From the NCBI GenBank assembly GCA_041583135.1, contig JBFHGJ010000038.1:1-48999 (forward strand): 48,999 bases of DNA, written 5' to 3'. The DNA is from JABSOG01 sp041583135. GTDB taxonomy: Bacteria; Pseudomonadota; Gammaproteobacteria; Enterobacterales; Alteromonadaceae. Below, piece after piece: positions 8,605 to 16,857 of this stretch. Within the stretch, counting starts at the first letter, position 1, and each line of letters opens with the position of its first letter. The notes under the pieces were generated by a model that had not been told where the DNA came from, made no database searches, and worked only from the letters and a program-made list of their open reading frames with translations. The position numbers were made by a program, and so were the translations under genes.

Positions 8605-9714
8605 ATGAGTTCTTCTTCTCAAAACAGCAGTAAAAAAGTGATCGTCGGAATGTCCGGCGGTGTTGATTCCTCAGTGTCGGCCTATTTGCTTAAACAGCAA
8701 GGGTATCAGGTCGAAGGGTTGTTTATGAAAAACTGGGAAGAAGACGACAATGATGAATATTGCGCTGCGGCAGAAGACTTGGCCGACGCTCAGCAAGTGT
8801 GCGATACCTTAGGCATTGAATTACATACCGTCAATTTCGCCGCCGAGTATTGGGATAACGTGTTTGAATACTTCTTAGAAGAGTACCGTAGCGGTCGTAC
8901 CCCCAATCCAGATATCATCTGCAACAAAGAAATAAAGTTCAAAGCCTTTTTGGAATTTGCCGATGAAATACTAGATGCCGACTATATTGCCACCGGTCAC
9001 TACGTCAGACGCGGTTTAAACGGCGAACATTGGCAAATGCTGCGCGGTCTTGATAACAACAAAGACCAAAGCTACTTTCTTTATACTTTAGCGGAAAAAC
9101 ACATCGCCAAAACGCTGTTTCCGGTAGGTGAGCTGGAAAAGCCTGAAGTTAGGCGCATCGCCGAAGAGCAAGGGCTTATCACTCACAATAAAAAAGACAG
9201 TACCGGCATCTGTTTTATTGGCGAACGCAAATTCAAAGACTTCTTGCAGCAGTACCTACCGGCACAACCCGGTGACATTCAAACGCCCGACGGTAAAGTG
9301 ATTGGTCGCCACGACGGCTTGATGTATCACACCCTAGGTCAACGCAAAGGCTTGCACATCGGTGGTATGAAAGATGCCGGTGATGAGCCTTGGTATGTTG
9401 TCGGCAAAGATTTAGCGAACAACGTACTGATCGCCGGACAAGGTGCCGACCACCCGATGCTCTACTCAGATGGTCTCATCGCCAATCAATTGCATTTTGT
9501 CGATCGTTTAGGCCCGCAAGGCATAACCGAGCTGACCGTGAAAACCCGTTATCGCCAGCAGGATATCCCCTGCACCGTCGAAAGGCTTGGCGATGACGAA
9601 CTTAGGGTCATCTTTGCCAAGCCGGAAAAAGCGGTAACGCCAGGTCAATCCTCCGTCTTCTACCAAGGGGACGTCTGTTTGGGCGGTGGTATTATCAATT
9701 CAGTCATCAAATAA
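8605..9714 (+). CDS. mnmA: tRNA-uridine 2-sulfurtransferase MnmA
   Basis: The 369-residue enzyme catalyses 2-thiolation of the wobble uridine (U34) of tRNA-Lys, -Glu and -Gln, using ATP and sulfur relayed through the Tus/IscS pathway. The PP-loop (GMSGGVDSSVSAYLL) is near the N-terminus. The two catalytic cysteines are visible in NPDIICNKEIKF and STGICFIGERKF. DQSYFLY and GQRKGLHIGG are further family blocks. It is the first gene of mnmA-hflD-purB, which matches E. coli gene order. In E. coli this block is close to icd-rluE, which here lie about 16 kb away. Confidence 0.97.
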   Translation: MSSSSQNSSKKVIVGMSGGVDSSVSAYLLKQQGYQVEGLFMKNWEEDDNDEYCAAAEDLADAQQVCDTLGIELHTVNFAAEYWDNVFEYFLEEYRSGRTPNPDIICNKEIKFKAFLEFADEILDADYIATGHYVRRGLNGEHWQMLRGLDNNKDQSYFLYTLAEKHIAKTLFPVGELEKPEVRRIAEEQGLITHNKKDSTGICFIGERKFKDFLQQYLPAQPGDIQTPDGKVIGRHDGLMYHTLGQRKGLHIGGMKDAGDEPWYVVGKDLANNVLIAGQGADHPMLYSDGLIANQLHFVDRLGPQGITELTVKTRYRQQDIPCTVERLGDDELRVIFAKPEKAVTPGQSSVFYQGDVCLGGGIINSVIK

Positions 9715-9725
9715 ACGAAGTGAAT

Positions 9726-10346
9726 ATGGACACAACACTAAAATTTCGCGTGATGGCTTTGGCCGCAGTGTGTCAGGCCGCCGAGTTGGTGCGTTTGATT
9801 GCCAGAGAAGACCAAAGTCCCGAGCAATTACACCGGGTGATGTTCAACTCTATTACCATGATAGATGCCGACACGCCTGAACAGGTTTACGGCCAAATGC
9901 ATGACCTGTCGCTGGGCTATCGCACCTTGTGCCAGCAACTTGGCAATCAAAACGAAAAAGACATCGACATAACCCGTTATATTGTCTCAGTGCTCACTTT
10001 AGAACGTAAGCTCAGTAGCAACCAGAGGGCTTTGGCAGAGTTATCGACCCAAATTGATGAACTCAAGCGCTCGCTGGCACACTTTGACCTGCTCGATAGC
10101 AACATTATCGCCAAAATGGCCGATATTTATTCTGATGTCATCGGACCTTTAGGCAGGCGCATAGAGGTGCACGGTAAACCACAGTATTTACAAATTCAGG
10201 CCAATCAACATCGCGTTCGCGCCCTGTTGCTCAGTGCCATACGCGCCGCAGTATTATGGCGCCAGCTCGGCGGCAAACGTCGGCAACTGATCTTTTCTCG
10301 TCAAGCCATACTTGATGTGGCGCAACATTCGTTAAACCAGCTATAA
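9726..10346 (+). CDS. hflD: Lysogenization regulator HflD homolog
   Basis: A 206-residue, mostly helical protein beginning MDTTLKFRVMALAAVCQAAELV, which aligns with the start of E. coli HflD. HflD is a peripheral inner-membrane protein known from its interaction with lambda CII; its role in uninfected cells is unclear. Identification rests on N-terminal similarity, length (~210 aa) and the conserved slot between mnmA and purB. A GTG at 9720 two codons upstream is an equally possible start. It is 11 bp after mnmA and 17 bp before purB, so it belongs to a single transcript. Confidence 0.88.
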   Translation: MDTTLKFRVMALAAVCQAAELVRLIAREDQSPEQLHRVMFNSITMIDADTPEQVYGQMHDLSLGYRTLCQQLGNQNEKDIDITRYIVSVLTLERKLSSNQRALAELSTQIDELKRSLAHFDLLDSNIIAKMADIYSDVIGPLGRRIEVHGKPQYLQIQANQHRVRALLLSAIRAAVLWRQLGGKRRQLIFSRQAILDVAQHSLNQL

Positions 10347-10363
10347 CCGAAACAGGAAAATCA

Positions 10364-11734
10364 ATGGAACTTTCAGCGCTTAGTGCAATTTCTCCCATCG
10401 ATGGCCGATATGGCAGCAAAGCCGCCGATCTTCGCGGCTACTTCAGCGAGTTTGGCCTGATCAAATATCGCGTTACGGTTGAGGTCAAATGGCTTCAATT
10501 GCTCTCAAAAGCCGAGCATATTGCCGAAGTGCCTCAATTTGACGATGCAGCCAACGCCCTGTTAGACGGTATCGTGGAAAACTTTTCACTGGCGGATGCC
10601 CAGCGCATTAAAGACATTGAAATGACCACCAATCACGATGTCAAAGCGGTCGAATATTTCTTAAAAGAAAAAGTGGCGAGCAATGCGCAGTTAAATGCCG
10701 TTAGTGAATTTATTCACTTTGCCTGTACCTCAGAAGACATCAACAACCTGTCACACGGTTTGATGTTGCGCGACGCACGCGAGCAAGTGTTGATGCCAGC
10801 AATCAACGAGATCCTTGAGCAGATAAAGGGCCTTGCCAAAGCCTATCGCGATATTCCAATGATGTGCCGTACTCATGGTCAGCCGGCGACCCCTTCAACC
10901 ATGGGTAAAGAAATGGCCAACGTTTATATGCGCCTTAAGCGTCAAGCCGAGCAAATCGCTAGTGTTGACATCCTTGGTAAAATCAATGGCGCGGTGGGTA
11001 ACTACAACGCCCATTTGGCCGCCTACCCTGATCACGATTGGCACGCGCATTCAGAACAGTTCGTCACCTCGCTGGGCCTTAGCTGGAACCCCTACACCAC
11101 GCAAATCGAGCCCCATGACTATATCGCCGAATTGTTTGATGCCATTGCCCGCTTCAACACCATTTTGCTCGATTTTGACCGCGATGTTTGGGGCTATATC
11201 GCCCTTGGCCACTTCAAACAAAAGACCAAGGCCGGTGAGATTGGCTCATCGACCATGCCACACAAAGTCAACCCTATCGACTTTGAAAACTCAGAGGGTA
11301 ACCTCGGTTTAGGCAACGCGATTTTAGCCCATTTGGCGCAAAAACTGCCGGTATCTCGCTGGCAACGTGACTTGACTGACTCTACCGTGTTACGTAACTT
11401 GGGCTCAGGCTTAGCCTACAGCCTTATCGGCTACCAAGCCACGTTAAAAGGGATCAGTAAACTTGAGGTCAACGAGCAAAGCCTACTCAATGAACTCGAC
11501 CAAAACTGGGAGCTTTTAGCCGAGCCAATTCAAACCGTGATGCGTCGCTACGGTATCGAAAACCCCTATGAAAAACTTAAAGACTTGACCCGTGGCAAAC
11601 GCGTCAATCAAGCCATTATGGCGGAGTTTATCGATAACCTAGAACTGCCAGAAAGTGCCAAAGCGCAAATGAAGCAAATGACGCCTGCGAGTTACATTGG
11701 TTTCGCCGTCGAATTTGTTGATCAACTTGACTGA
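10364..11734 (+). CDS. purB: Adenylosuccinate lyase
   Basis: The 456-residue cytosolic enzyme acts twice in purine synthesis: SAICAR to AICAR plus fumarate, and adenylosuccinate to AMP plus fumarate. The fumarase/aspartase superfamily signature GSSTMPHKVNPIDFENSEG, with the flexible catalytic-serine loop, is clear. So are TNHDVKAVEYF and CTSEDINNLSHGL, and MCRTHGQPATPSTMGKE, which contains the catalytic His. Length and start (MELSALSAISPIDGRYG) equal those of E. coli PurB. AGGAAAATCA precedes the ATG. It is the last gene of its operon, closed by a strong terminator at 11759-11785. Confidence 0.98.
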   Translation: MELSALSAISPIDGRYGSKAADLRGYFSEFGLIKYRVTVEVKWLQLLSKAEHIAEVPQFDDAANALLDGIVENFSLADAQRIKDIEMTTNHDVKAVEYFLKEKVASNAQLNAVSEFIHFACTSEDINNLSHGLMLRDAREQVLMPAINEILEQIKGLAKAYRDIPMMCRTHGQPATPSTMGKEMANVYMRLKRQAEQIASVDILGKINGAVGNYNAHLAAYPDHDWHAHSEQFVTSLGLSWNPYTTQIEPHDYIAELFDAIARFNTILLDFDRDVWGYIALGHFKQKTKAGEIGSSTMPHKVNPIDFENSEGNLGLGNAILAHLAQKLPVSRWQRDLTDSTVLRNLGSGLAYSLIGYQATLKGISKLEVNEQSLLNELDQNWELLAEPIQTVMRRYGIENPYEKLKDLTRGKRVNQAIMAEFIDNLELPESAKAQMKQMTPASYIGFAVEFVDQLD

Positions 11735-11758
11735 GCGTAAGCCATCACAATAGCGCAA

Positions 11759-11785
11759 GGCCGGTGTAAAAAACCGGCCTTTTTT
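11759..11785 (+). terminator. Intrinsic terminator of mnmA-hflD-purB
   Basis: GGCCGGT (11759-11765) and ACCGGCC (11773-11779) form a 7-bp stem with a GTAAAAA loop, followed by six T's. It starts 25 bp after the purB stop. Confidence 0.9.
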
Positions 11786-12010
11786 GTTTAAAACACCGAC
11801 ATAACTTACGGATTTTCCTGGATTTTATCCGCTACTCATCCTACCAGTTATTGACTGCCTGATATCACCGCATTTTTGTAGCTTAAGCGGTTTTGAAGTG
11901 GTAAAGTGCGCGTCGAAAATTACACTCACATTACAACCACCAAGCACTGTAGCCAAAGCAATAAAAATGAAAATAAACACAGTGTCAAACGTTAATAACG
12001 GAGAATCTAA

Positions 12011-13045
12011 GTGGCGTTATTCAACCATGTAGAATTTGATAATCATGAGCAAGTGGTTTTTTGCCATGATAAAGCTTCTGGCCTAAAAGCCATCATCGCA
12101 GTTCACTCAACCAAATTAGGTCCTGCTGTCGGCGGCTGCCGCATGTGGGATTATGCTACCGATGAAGAAGCCCTCAATGACGTATTGCGTCTGTCTAAAG
12201 GCATGACTTATAAAAATGCCTTGGCGGGCCTTACTATGGGCGGCGGTAAGTCAGTCATTATCGGCGATGCCAAAACCATGAAGTCAGAAGAATTATTCCG
12301 CGCCTTTGGTCGTATGATTGACTCACTTGGCGGCCGCTATATTAGCGCCGAGGATGTCAACATCACCACTGCCGACATCGGTATCGCCGGACAAGAAACC
12401 AAATTCGTTACAGGTCTTGAAGGTAAAAGTGGCAACCCGGCGCCATTTACCGCACTTGGTACTTTCCTTGGCATTAAAGCGGCGGTCAAGCACAAGCTTG
12501 GCAAAGACTCGCTTAAAGACGTTAAAGTGTGCGTACAGGGCCTTGGCAGTGTTGGCCAATACTTATGTGAGCATCTTTACAATGAAGGCGCCAAATTGTA
12601 TGTCAGCGACATCAATATGCAAGCCGTTGACAAGGTGTGCACCGCTTACCTCGCCGAATTCGTTAAAAGCGAAGATATTTACAGCTTAGATGTTGACGTT
12701 TATGCCCCTTGTGCACTTGGTGCAACCATTAACGACAACACTATCGACCAACTGAAATGCGCAATCGTTGCTGGCTGTGCCAACAATCAATTGGCCGAAT
12801 CTCGCCATGGCGACCTGTTACGTGAAAAAGGCATCTTATATGCGCCTGATTACGTGATCAACGCCGGCGGTATCATCAATGTGTCATTCGAATCAGACGA
12901 GTTTGAATACGACGCAGCCAAAGCCACAGCTAAAGTCGAAGAGATCTACAACACCTTGACCACCATCTTTGAGCGCGCTGACAGTGAAAACCGCAGCACC
13001 CATTTAGTTGCTGACCAAATGGCCCGTGAGATCATCTACGGTTAA
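12011..13045 (+). CDS. ldh: Leucine (Leu/Val/Phe-type) dehydrogenase, NAD-dependent
   Basis: Oxidative deamination of branched-chain amino acids to 2-oxoacids. The 344-residue protein starts at a GTG (MALFNHVEFDNHEQVVF). The substrate-binding and catalytic lysines fall at K68 (MTYKNALAG) and K80 (MGGGKSVIIGD), the positions known for bacillar leucine dehydrogenase. The C-terminal half has the Rossmann motif GLGSVGQYL and an Asp (DINMQ) at the end of the second strand, fitting NAD. It stands alone between two terminators. With ETF/ETF-QO at 29-32.5 kb it suggests branched-chain amino-acid catabolism, though the genes are not linked. Substrate choice within Leu/Val/Ile/Phe cannot be read from sequence. 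Confidence 0.92.
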   Translation: MALFNHVEFDNHEQVVFCHDKASGLKAIIAVHSTKLGPAVGGCRMWDYATDEEALNDVLRLSKGMTYKNALAGLTMGGGKSVIIGDAKTMKSEELFRAFGRMIDSLGGRYISAEDVNITTADIGIAGQETKFVTGLEGKSGNPAPFTALGTFLGIKAAVKHKLGKDSLKDVKVCVQGLGSVGQYLCEHLYNEGAKLYVSDINMQAVDKVCTAYLAEFVKSEDIYSLDVDVYAPCALGATINDNTIDQLKCAIVAGCANNQLAESRHGDLLREKGILYAPDYVINAGGIINVSFESDEFEYDAAKATAKVEEIYNTLTTIFERADSENRSTHLVADQMAREIIYG

Positions 13046-13070
13046 TTTTTGCTGAAACAAAAATTAAATA

Positions 13071-13097
13071 AAGCCAGCAAACATCGCTGGCTTTTTT
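13071..13097 (+). terminator. Terminator of leucine dehydrogenase gene
   Basis: AAGCCAGC (13071-13078) pairs with GCTGGCTT (13086-13093), followed by a T-run to 13097. It begins 26 bp after the stop. Confidence 0.88.
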
Positions 13098-13190
13098 ATT
13101 TAAAAAAATACTTGATGATTGCACTTTCACTGTGACCAATTCGATTATGTGAATAGGCAAGTGAACAAAGTAAGCATTTTGGACGGTTTA

Positions 13191-13313
13191 GTCTGGGAAT
13201 GTTCCCGACCACCTAGACATGACCCTCATAGACGAGGGAAATACTGAAATTTGCCTATGCGACAGCATGCTCCCGGCGCTGTCTACTCCCTACATCCTGT
13301 AGGGAAATTCAGT
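13191..13313. repeat. Cluster of four hairpins between convergent genes (possible dispersed palindromic element or RNA)
   Basis: This stretch of the 350-bp gap between two terminators has no gene. It holds GGGAA/TTCCC (13195-13206), inside a weaker GTCT/AGAC pair (13191-13218); CCCTC/GAGGG (13223-13238); GACAGC/GCTGTC (13261-13283); and CCCTACA/TGTAGGG (13288-13304). The last two are enclosed by ACTGAAATTT (13243-13252) and AAATTCAGT (13305-13313). The arrangement suggests a multi-branched RNA or a palindromic mobile repeat. I cannot name a family. Confidence 0.45.
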
Positions 13314-13334
13314 GCACCATATATCCCTATATAT

Positions 13335-13372
13335 AAAAAAAGCGTCGTCCCAAAGGGATGACGCTTTTTTTT
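13335..13372 (-). terminator. Terminator of thrS-infC-rpmI-rplT operon
   Basis: AGCGTCGTCCC (13341-13351) pairs with GGGATGACGCT (13355-13365) with one G-T wobble. It is flanked by A7 and T8 runs, so it can act in both directions. It lies 24 bp beyond the rplT stop. Confidence 0.9.
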
Positions 13373-13395
13373 GACTTAAAATTGCCTAAGCAATT

Positions 13396-13755
13396 TTAAG
13401 CTGATAAGCCTTCTTTCGCTTTAGCAACCAAAGCGGCAAAAGCAGCTTTGTCGTAAACAGCGATATCAGCCAAGATCTTACGGTCGATTTCAACTTGGGC
13501 TTTTTTAAGGCCATTGATGAAGCGGCTGTAAGACATGTCATTTGTACGGGCCGCAGCGTTGATACGCGCGATCCACAATTGACGGAATTGACGCTTGCGC
13601 TGACGACGGTCACGGTAAGCGTACTGGCCTGCTTTAGTTACTGCTTGAACCGCAACGCGATAAACGCGTGAACGGGCACCGTAGTAACCTTTAGCTTGAT
13701 TTAAGACTTTCTTATGACGTGCACGAGCTTGTACACCACGTTTTACTCTAGGCAT
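13396..13755 (-). CDS. rplT: 50S ribosomal protein L20
   Basis: The 119-residue basic protein binds 23S rRNA early in large-subunit assembly. MPRVKRGVQARARHKKVL and GYYGARSRVYRVA are the invariant N-terminal extension. WIARINAAAR and LADIAVYD belong to the globular C-terminal domain, which in E. coli also represses translation of its own operon by binding the mRNA ahead of rpmI. It is the last gene of thrS-infC-rpmI-rplT, 17 bp after rpmI, with a terminator following. Confidence 0.99.
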   Translation of the reverse strand: MPRVKRGVQARARHKKVLNQAKGYYGARSRVYRVAVQAVTKAGQYAYRDRRQRKRQFRQLWIARINAAARTNDMSYSRFINGLKKAQVEIDRKILADIAVYDKAAFAALVAKAKEGLSA

Positions 13756-13772
13756 TTAACAATCTCCAACTC

Positions 13773-13967
13773 TTAGGCGTAAGGCAACATGCGAACAACC
13801 AAGCCCATATCGGCTTTGGCAACTAACTGCTTGTCACGAAGGTGACGTTTACGCTTAGAACTTTTCTTGGTCAAAATATGACGAAGATGAGATTGTTTAC
13901 GCTTAAAACCATTGGCGGTTTTCTTAAAACGCTTTGCTGCACCGCGGTGCGACTTCATTTTAGACAT
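13773..13967 (-). CDS. rpmI: 50S ribosomal protein L35
   Basis: A 64-residue protein, MSKMKSHRGAAKRFKKTANG, through KSSKRKRHLR and ending VRMLPYA. This is the standard size and pattern of L35, a small large-subunit protein. The frame is open for 15 more codons upstream, but the conserved family start is the ATG at 13967, so the longer reading is not used. It sits between infC and rplT. In the 112-bp gap to infC two hairpins are visible, where L20-mediated control acts in related bacteria. Confidence 0.98.
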   Translation of the reverse strand: MSKMKSHRGAAKRFKKTANGFKRKQSHLRHILTKKSSKRKRHLRDKQLVAKADMGLVVRMLPYA

Positions 13968-14012
13968 TGTGTCAAAAACTCCGCATTGTAATGTTAAAAA
14001 TAGTGTAACCAA

Positions 14013-14055
14013 GGCGAAAACGCCCTAGCGGCTTCACATTAAGCGAAGCAGCTAG
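14013..14055 (-). promoter_or_regulatory. Tandem hairpins in the infC-rpmI gap; candidate L20 translational operator
   Basis: Reading leftward, a 10-bp stem with one internal mismatch (CTAGC-G-GCTTC at 14025-14035 with GAAGC-A-GCTAG at 14045-14055) is followed by a short GGCG/CGCC hairpin (14013-14024) with a 4-nt loop. They lie about 45-90 nt upstream of the rpmI start. L20 is known to repress rpmI-rplT through structures in this leader in E. coli and other bacteria. Assigning that role here is inference. Confidence 0.45.
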
Positions 14056-14079
14056 AGCGTGATACTTGATAAAGCCCGA

Positions 14080-14622
14080 CTACTTCTTAATTGGGGCAAG
14101 AACCATCACCATCTGGCGACCTTCTGCCCGGGTGGGGAATGACTCAACTTGAGCAACATCCAGCAAATCTTCTTTGATACGATTTAACAGGTTGATACCC
14201 AAATCTTGGTGAGCCATTTCTCGACCGCGAAAACGTAATGTGATCTTAGTCTTGTCTCCACCTTCTAAAAAGCGACGCAGGTTGCGTAGTTTTACCTGGT
14301 AGTCGCCTTCATCCGTGCCAGGTCTAAATTTCAATTCTTTAATTTGGACCTGCTTTTGTTTTTTCTTCTGTTCTTTAGCAGCTTTGCTCTTTTCGAACAG
14401 GAATTTACCGTAATTCATCACCTTACAGACAGGCGGTTTCGCCGTTGGGCTTATTTCAACCAAATCCAGCCCAGCTTCTGCTGCGATACCTAACGCTTCA
14501 CTGATGCTAACCACACCAAGTTGGTCGCCTTCCGCCCCTATCAAACGAACTTCACTTACGGTGATCTCTTCGTTGATTCTATCTTTCTTACTGTCTGGTT
14601 GACTTCTTTTGCCGCCTCTAAT
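14080..14622 (-). CDS. infC: Translation initiation factor IF-3, AUU start
   Basis: The 180-residue factor binds the 30S subunit, blocks premature joining of 50S and discriminates against non-canonical start codons. (M)RGGKRSQPDSKKDRINEEI, VDLVEISPTAKPPVCKVMNY-like and KTKITLRFRGREM-like blocks match E. coli IF-3, whose length is also 180. The start is read as ATT at 14622-14620, 8 nt after a GGAGG ribosome-binding site. This is the rare AUU codon through which IF-3 limits its own synthesis. The upstream in-frame TTG at 14637 overlaps the ribosome-binding site itself and is rejected. It lies between thrS and rpmI. Confidence 0.97.
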   Translation of the reverse strand: MRGGKRSQPDSKKDRINEEITVSEVRLIGAEGDQLGVVSISEALGIAAEAGLDLVEISPTAKPPVCKVMNYGKFLFEKSKAAKEQKKKQKQVQIKELKFRPGTDEGDYQVKLRNLRRFLEGGDKTKITLRFRGREMAHQDLGINLLNRIKEDLLDVAQVESFPTRAEGRQMVMVLAPIKK

Positions 14623-14715
14623 GGTGGAATCCTCCAAGTAAATTCATATTTGGCAAAGCGGTTGTTGGTTTTGTTTCGCCTTGCCTGTTGTTTAAATCGT
14701 CAATCCGACTTGAGC

Positions 14716-16626
14716 TCAATTGTAGCAGCTTACTTGCTCATTGAGCAGTGTAACAAATGCATCAATCGACATTACGCCCAAATCTTCCCCTTTACGCGTT
14801 CTGACTGCTACCTGGTTTGACTCAACTTCTTTGTCACCGATAACAACCATATAAGGAACACGCTTAAGGGTGTGTTCGCGAATTTTAAAGCCAATCTTCT
14901 CATTTCTCAAGTCTTCAATGACTCTAAATCCACTTTCTTTAAGCTTTTCACTCAATTGCGACACATATTCAGCCTGCTTATCGGTAATATTCATCACCGC
15001 AACCTGCTTTGGAGCCAACCATAGTGGGAAGTGACCGGCATACTCTTCAATCAAAATGCCAATAAAGCGTTCGATTGAACCTAAAATAGCACGATGGATC
15101 ATTACCGGCGTATGACGTTCATTGTCTTCACCGACATAGCTCGCACCAAGTCGTTCAGGCAAAGCAAAATCCAATTGCACGGTACCACACTGCCAAGCTC
15201 GGCCTAGGCAATCATGCAAAGTGAATTCGATTTTAGGACCGTAGAAAGCGCCCTCACCCGGCAAATAGCTAAATTCGATATCGTTGCTTTGTAGGGCACG
15301 CGCCAATGCCGCTTCCGACTTATCCCACATTTGATCAGAGCCGATACGCTTTTCAGGGCGTGTTGAGAGTTTCACTTCAATCTGCTCAAAACCAAAGGTC
15401 TTGTAGACGTCGTAAACCATCTTAATACAACTGACCACTTCATCTTGCACCTGATCTTCAGTACAAAAGACGTGAGCATCGTCTTGCGTAAAACCACGTA
15501 CACGCATCAAGCCGTGTAACGCGCCACTTGGCTCGTTACGATGGCAACAGCCGAATTCGGCCATACGCAGTGGCAAATCACGATAAGACTTCAACCCTTG
15601 GTTAAAGATCTGTACATGTCCCGGACAGTTCATCGGCTTAATGGCGTACTCGCGCTTTTCCGACTCGGTGGTAAACATGTTTTCGGCATATTTGTCCCAG
15701 TGACCAGATCTTTCCCACAACACTCGGTCCATCATCAACGGGCCTTTGACCTCTTGATAATCGTATTCGTGCAGTTTACGACGAACAAACGACTCTAACT
15801 GAGTATAGATAGTCCAGCCATCATTGTGCCAAAACACCATACCCGGCGCTTCTTCTTGCCAGTGGAACAAGTCTAACGCTTTACCTATTTTACGATGGTC
15901 ACGCTTCTCTGCCTCTTCTAAGCGAGTCAAATAGGCTTTTAGCTGCTTTTTATCGGCCCATGCAGTACCGTAGATGCGTTGCAGCATTTTATTGTCGGCA
16001 TCGCCACGCCAGTAGGCACCGGCCACTTTCATCAGTTTGAAATGATGACAAAAACGCATGTTTGGCACATGCGGACCACGACACATATCGATGTATTCTT
16101 CGTGATGATAAAGCCCAGGTTTATCGTCGCGGTCGATATTTTCGTCTAAGATCTCGATTTTGTAACTTTCGCCACGTTGCTCAAAGGTGTCTCTGGCTTC
16201 TTGCCATGACACGGTTTTTTTCACCACATCATAGTTAGTCTTGGCCAGTGCCAACATGCGCTTTTCAATGGCAGCAATGTCTTCTTGCGTGATGGTGTGC
16301 TCCATATCGATATCATAGTAAAAACCGTTATCGATGGTCGGGCCGATGGCCATTTTACAATCGGGCCACATTTGTTTGATGGCATGACCGATTAAGTGAG
16401 CACAAGAGTGACGAATGATCTCCAGACCGTCTTCATCCTTGGCGGTAATGATGCTTAGCTCTGCATCTTGTTCAATCATTTCGCAAGCATCGACACGCTG
16501 ACCGTTGACGCGACCGGCAATGGTGGCTTTAGCCAAACCCGGGCCGATGTCTTGAGCGACGTCTAATACAGAAACTGGTTGCGAAAATTCTCTTTGACTA
16601 CCGTCTGGAAGTGTAATAATTGGCAT
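14716..16626 (-). CDS. thrS: Threonyl-tRNA synthetase
   Basis: A 636-residue class II synthetase that charges tRNA-Thr and edits mischarged serine. The order is a TGS domain (MPIITLPDGSQREF), an editing domain with HSCAHLIGHAIKQMWP and CRGPHVPNMRFCHHFKL, a catalytic core with zinc ligands (NCPGHVQIFNQ Cys; motif 2 CHRNEPSGALHGLMRVRGF; late His in PVMIHRAILGS), and an anticodon-binding domain ending near ISAF-like DAFVTLL. The ATG at 16626 sits 6 nt after AAGGA; a TTG two codons upstream is less likely. It is the first gene of the translation operon. In E. coli ThrRS represses its own mRNA through anticodon-like hairpins; I did not identify such a structure here. Confidence 0.98.
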   Translation of the reverse strand: MPIITLPDGSQREFSQPVSVLDVAQDIGPGLAKATIAGRVNGQRVDACEMIEQDAELSIITAKDEDGLEIIRHSCAHLIGHAIKQMWPDCKMAIGPTIDNGFYYDIDMEHTITQEDIAAIEKRMLALAKTNYDVVKKTVSWQEARDTFEQRGESYKIEILDENIDRDDKPGLYHHEEYIDMCRGPHVPNMRFCHHFKLMKVAGAYWRGDADNKMLQRIYGTAWADKKQLKAYLTRLEEAEKRDHRKIGKALDLFHWQEEAPGMVFWHNDGWTIYTQLESFVRRKLHEYDYQEVKGPLMMDRVLWERSGHWDKYAENMFTTESEKREYAIKPMNCPGHVQIFNQGLKSYRDLPLRMAEFGCCHRNEPSGALHGLMRVRGFTQDDAHVFCTEDQVQDEVVSCIKMVYDVYKTFGFEQIEVKLSTRPEKRIGSDQMWDKSEAALARALQSNDIEFSYLPGEGAFYGPKIEFTLHDCLGRAWQCGTVQLDFALPERLGASYVGEDNERHTPVMIHRAILGSIERFIGILIEEYAGHFPLWLAPKQVAVMNITDKQAEYVSQLSEKLKESGFRVIEDLRNEKIGFKIREHTLKRVPYMVVIGDKEVESNQVAVRTRKGEDLGVMSIDAFVTLLNEQVSCYN

Positions 16627-16857
16627 TTTCAATCCTTATTATTGCAGTGGTGGCACACACAAAATGACACATACAATACGTTGTTGATATATTTGAGGTT
16701 TATTCTGCAACATTACGCATGTCCGCTACCATCGAACAGTTGTTTGCGAAACCAATGCAGAAGTTAGGGATAATAAGTAAATAAGCTTGAGGATTCAAAT
16801 GAATTATTGCAGATTTATGGGATATACTGAGTAAAACGGTCAAAACTGTCAGAAAAC

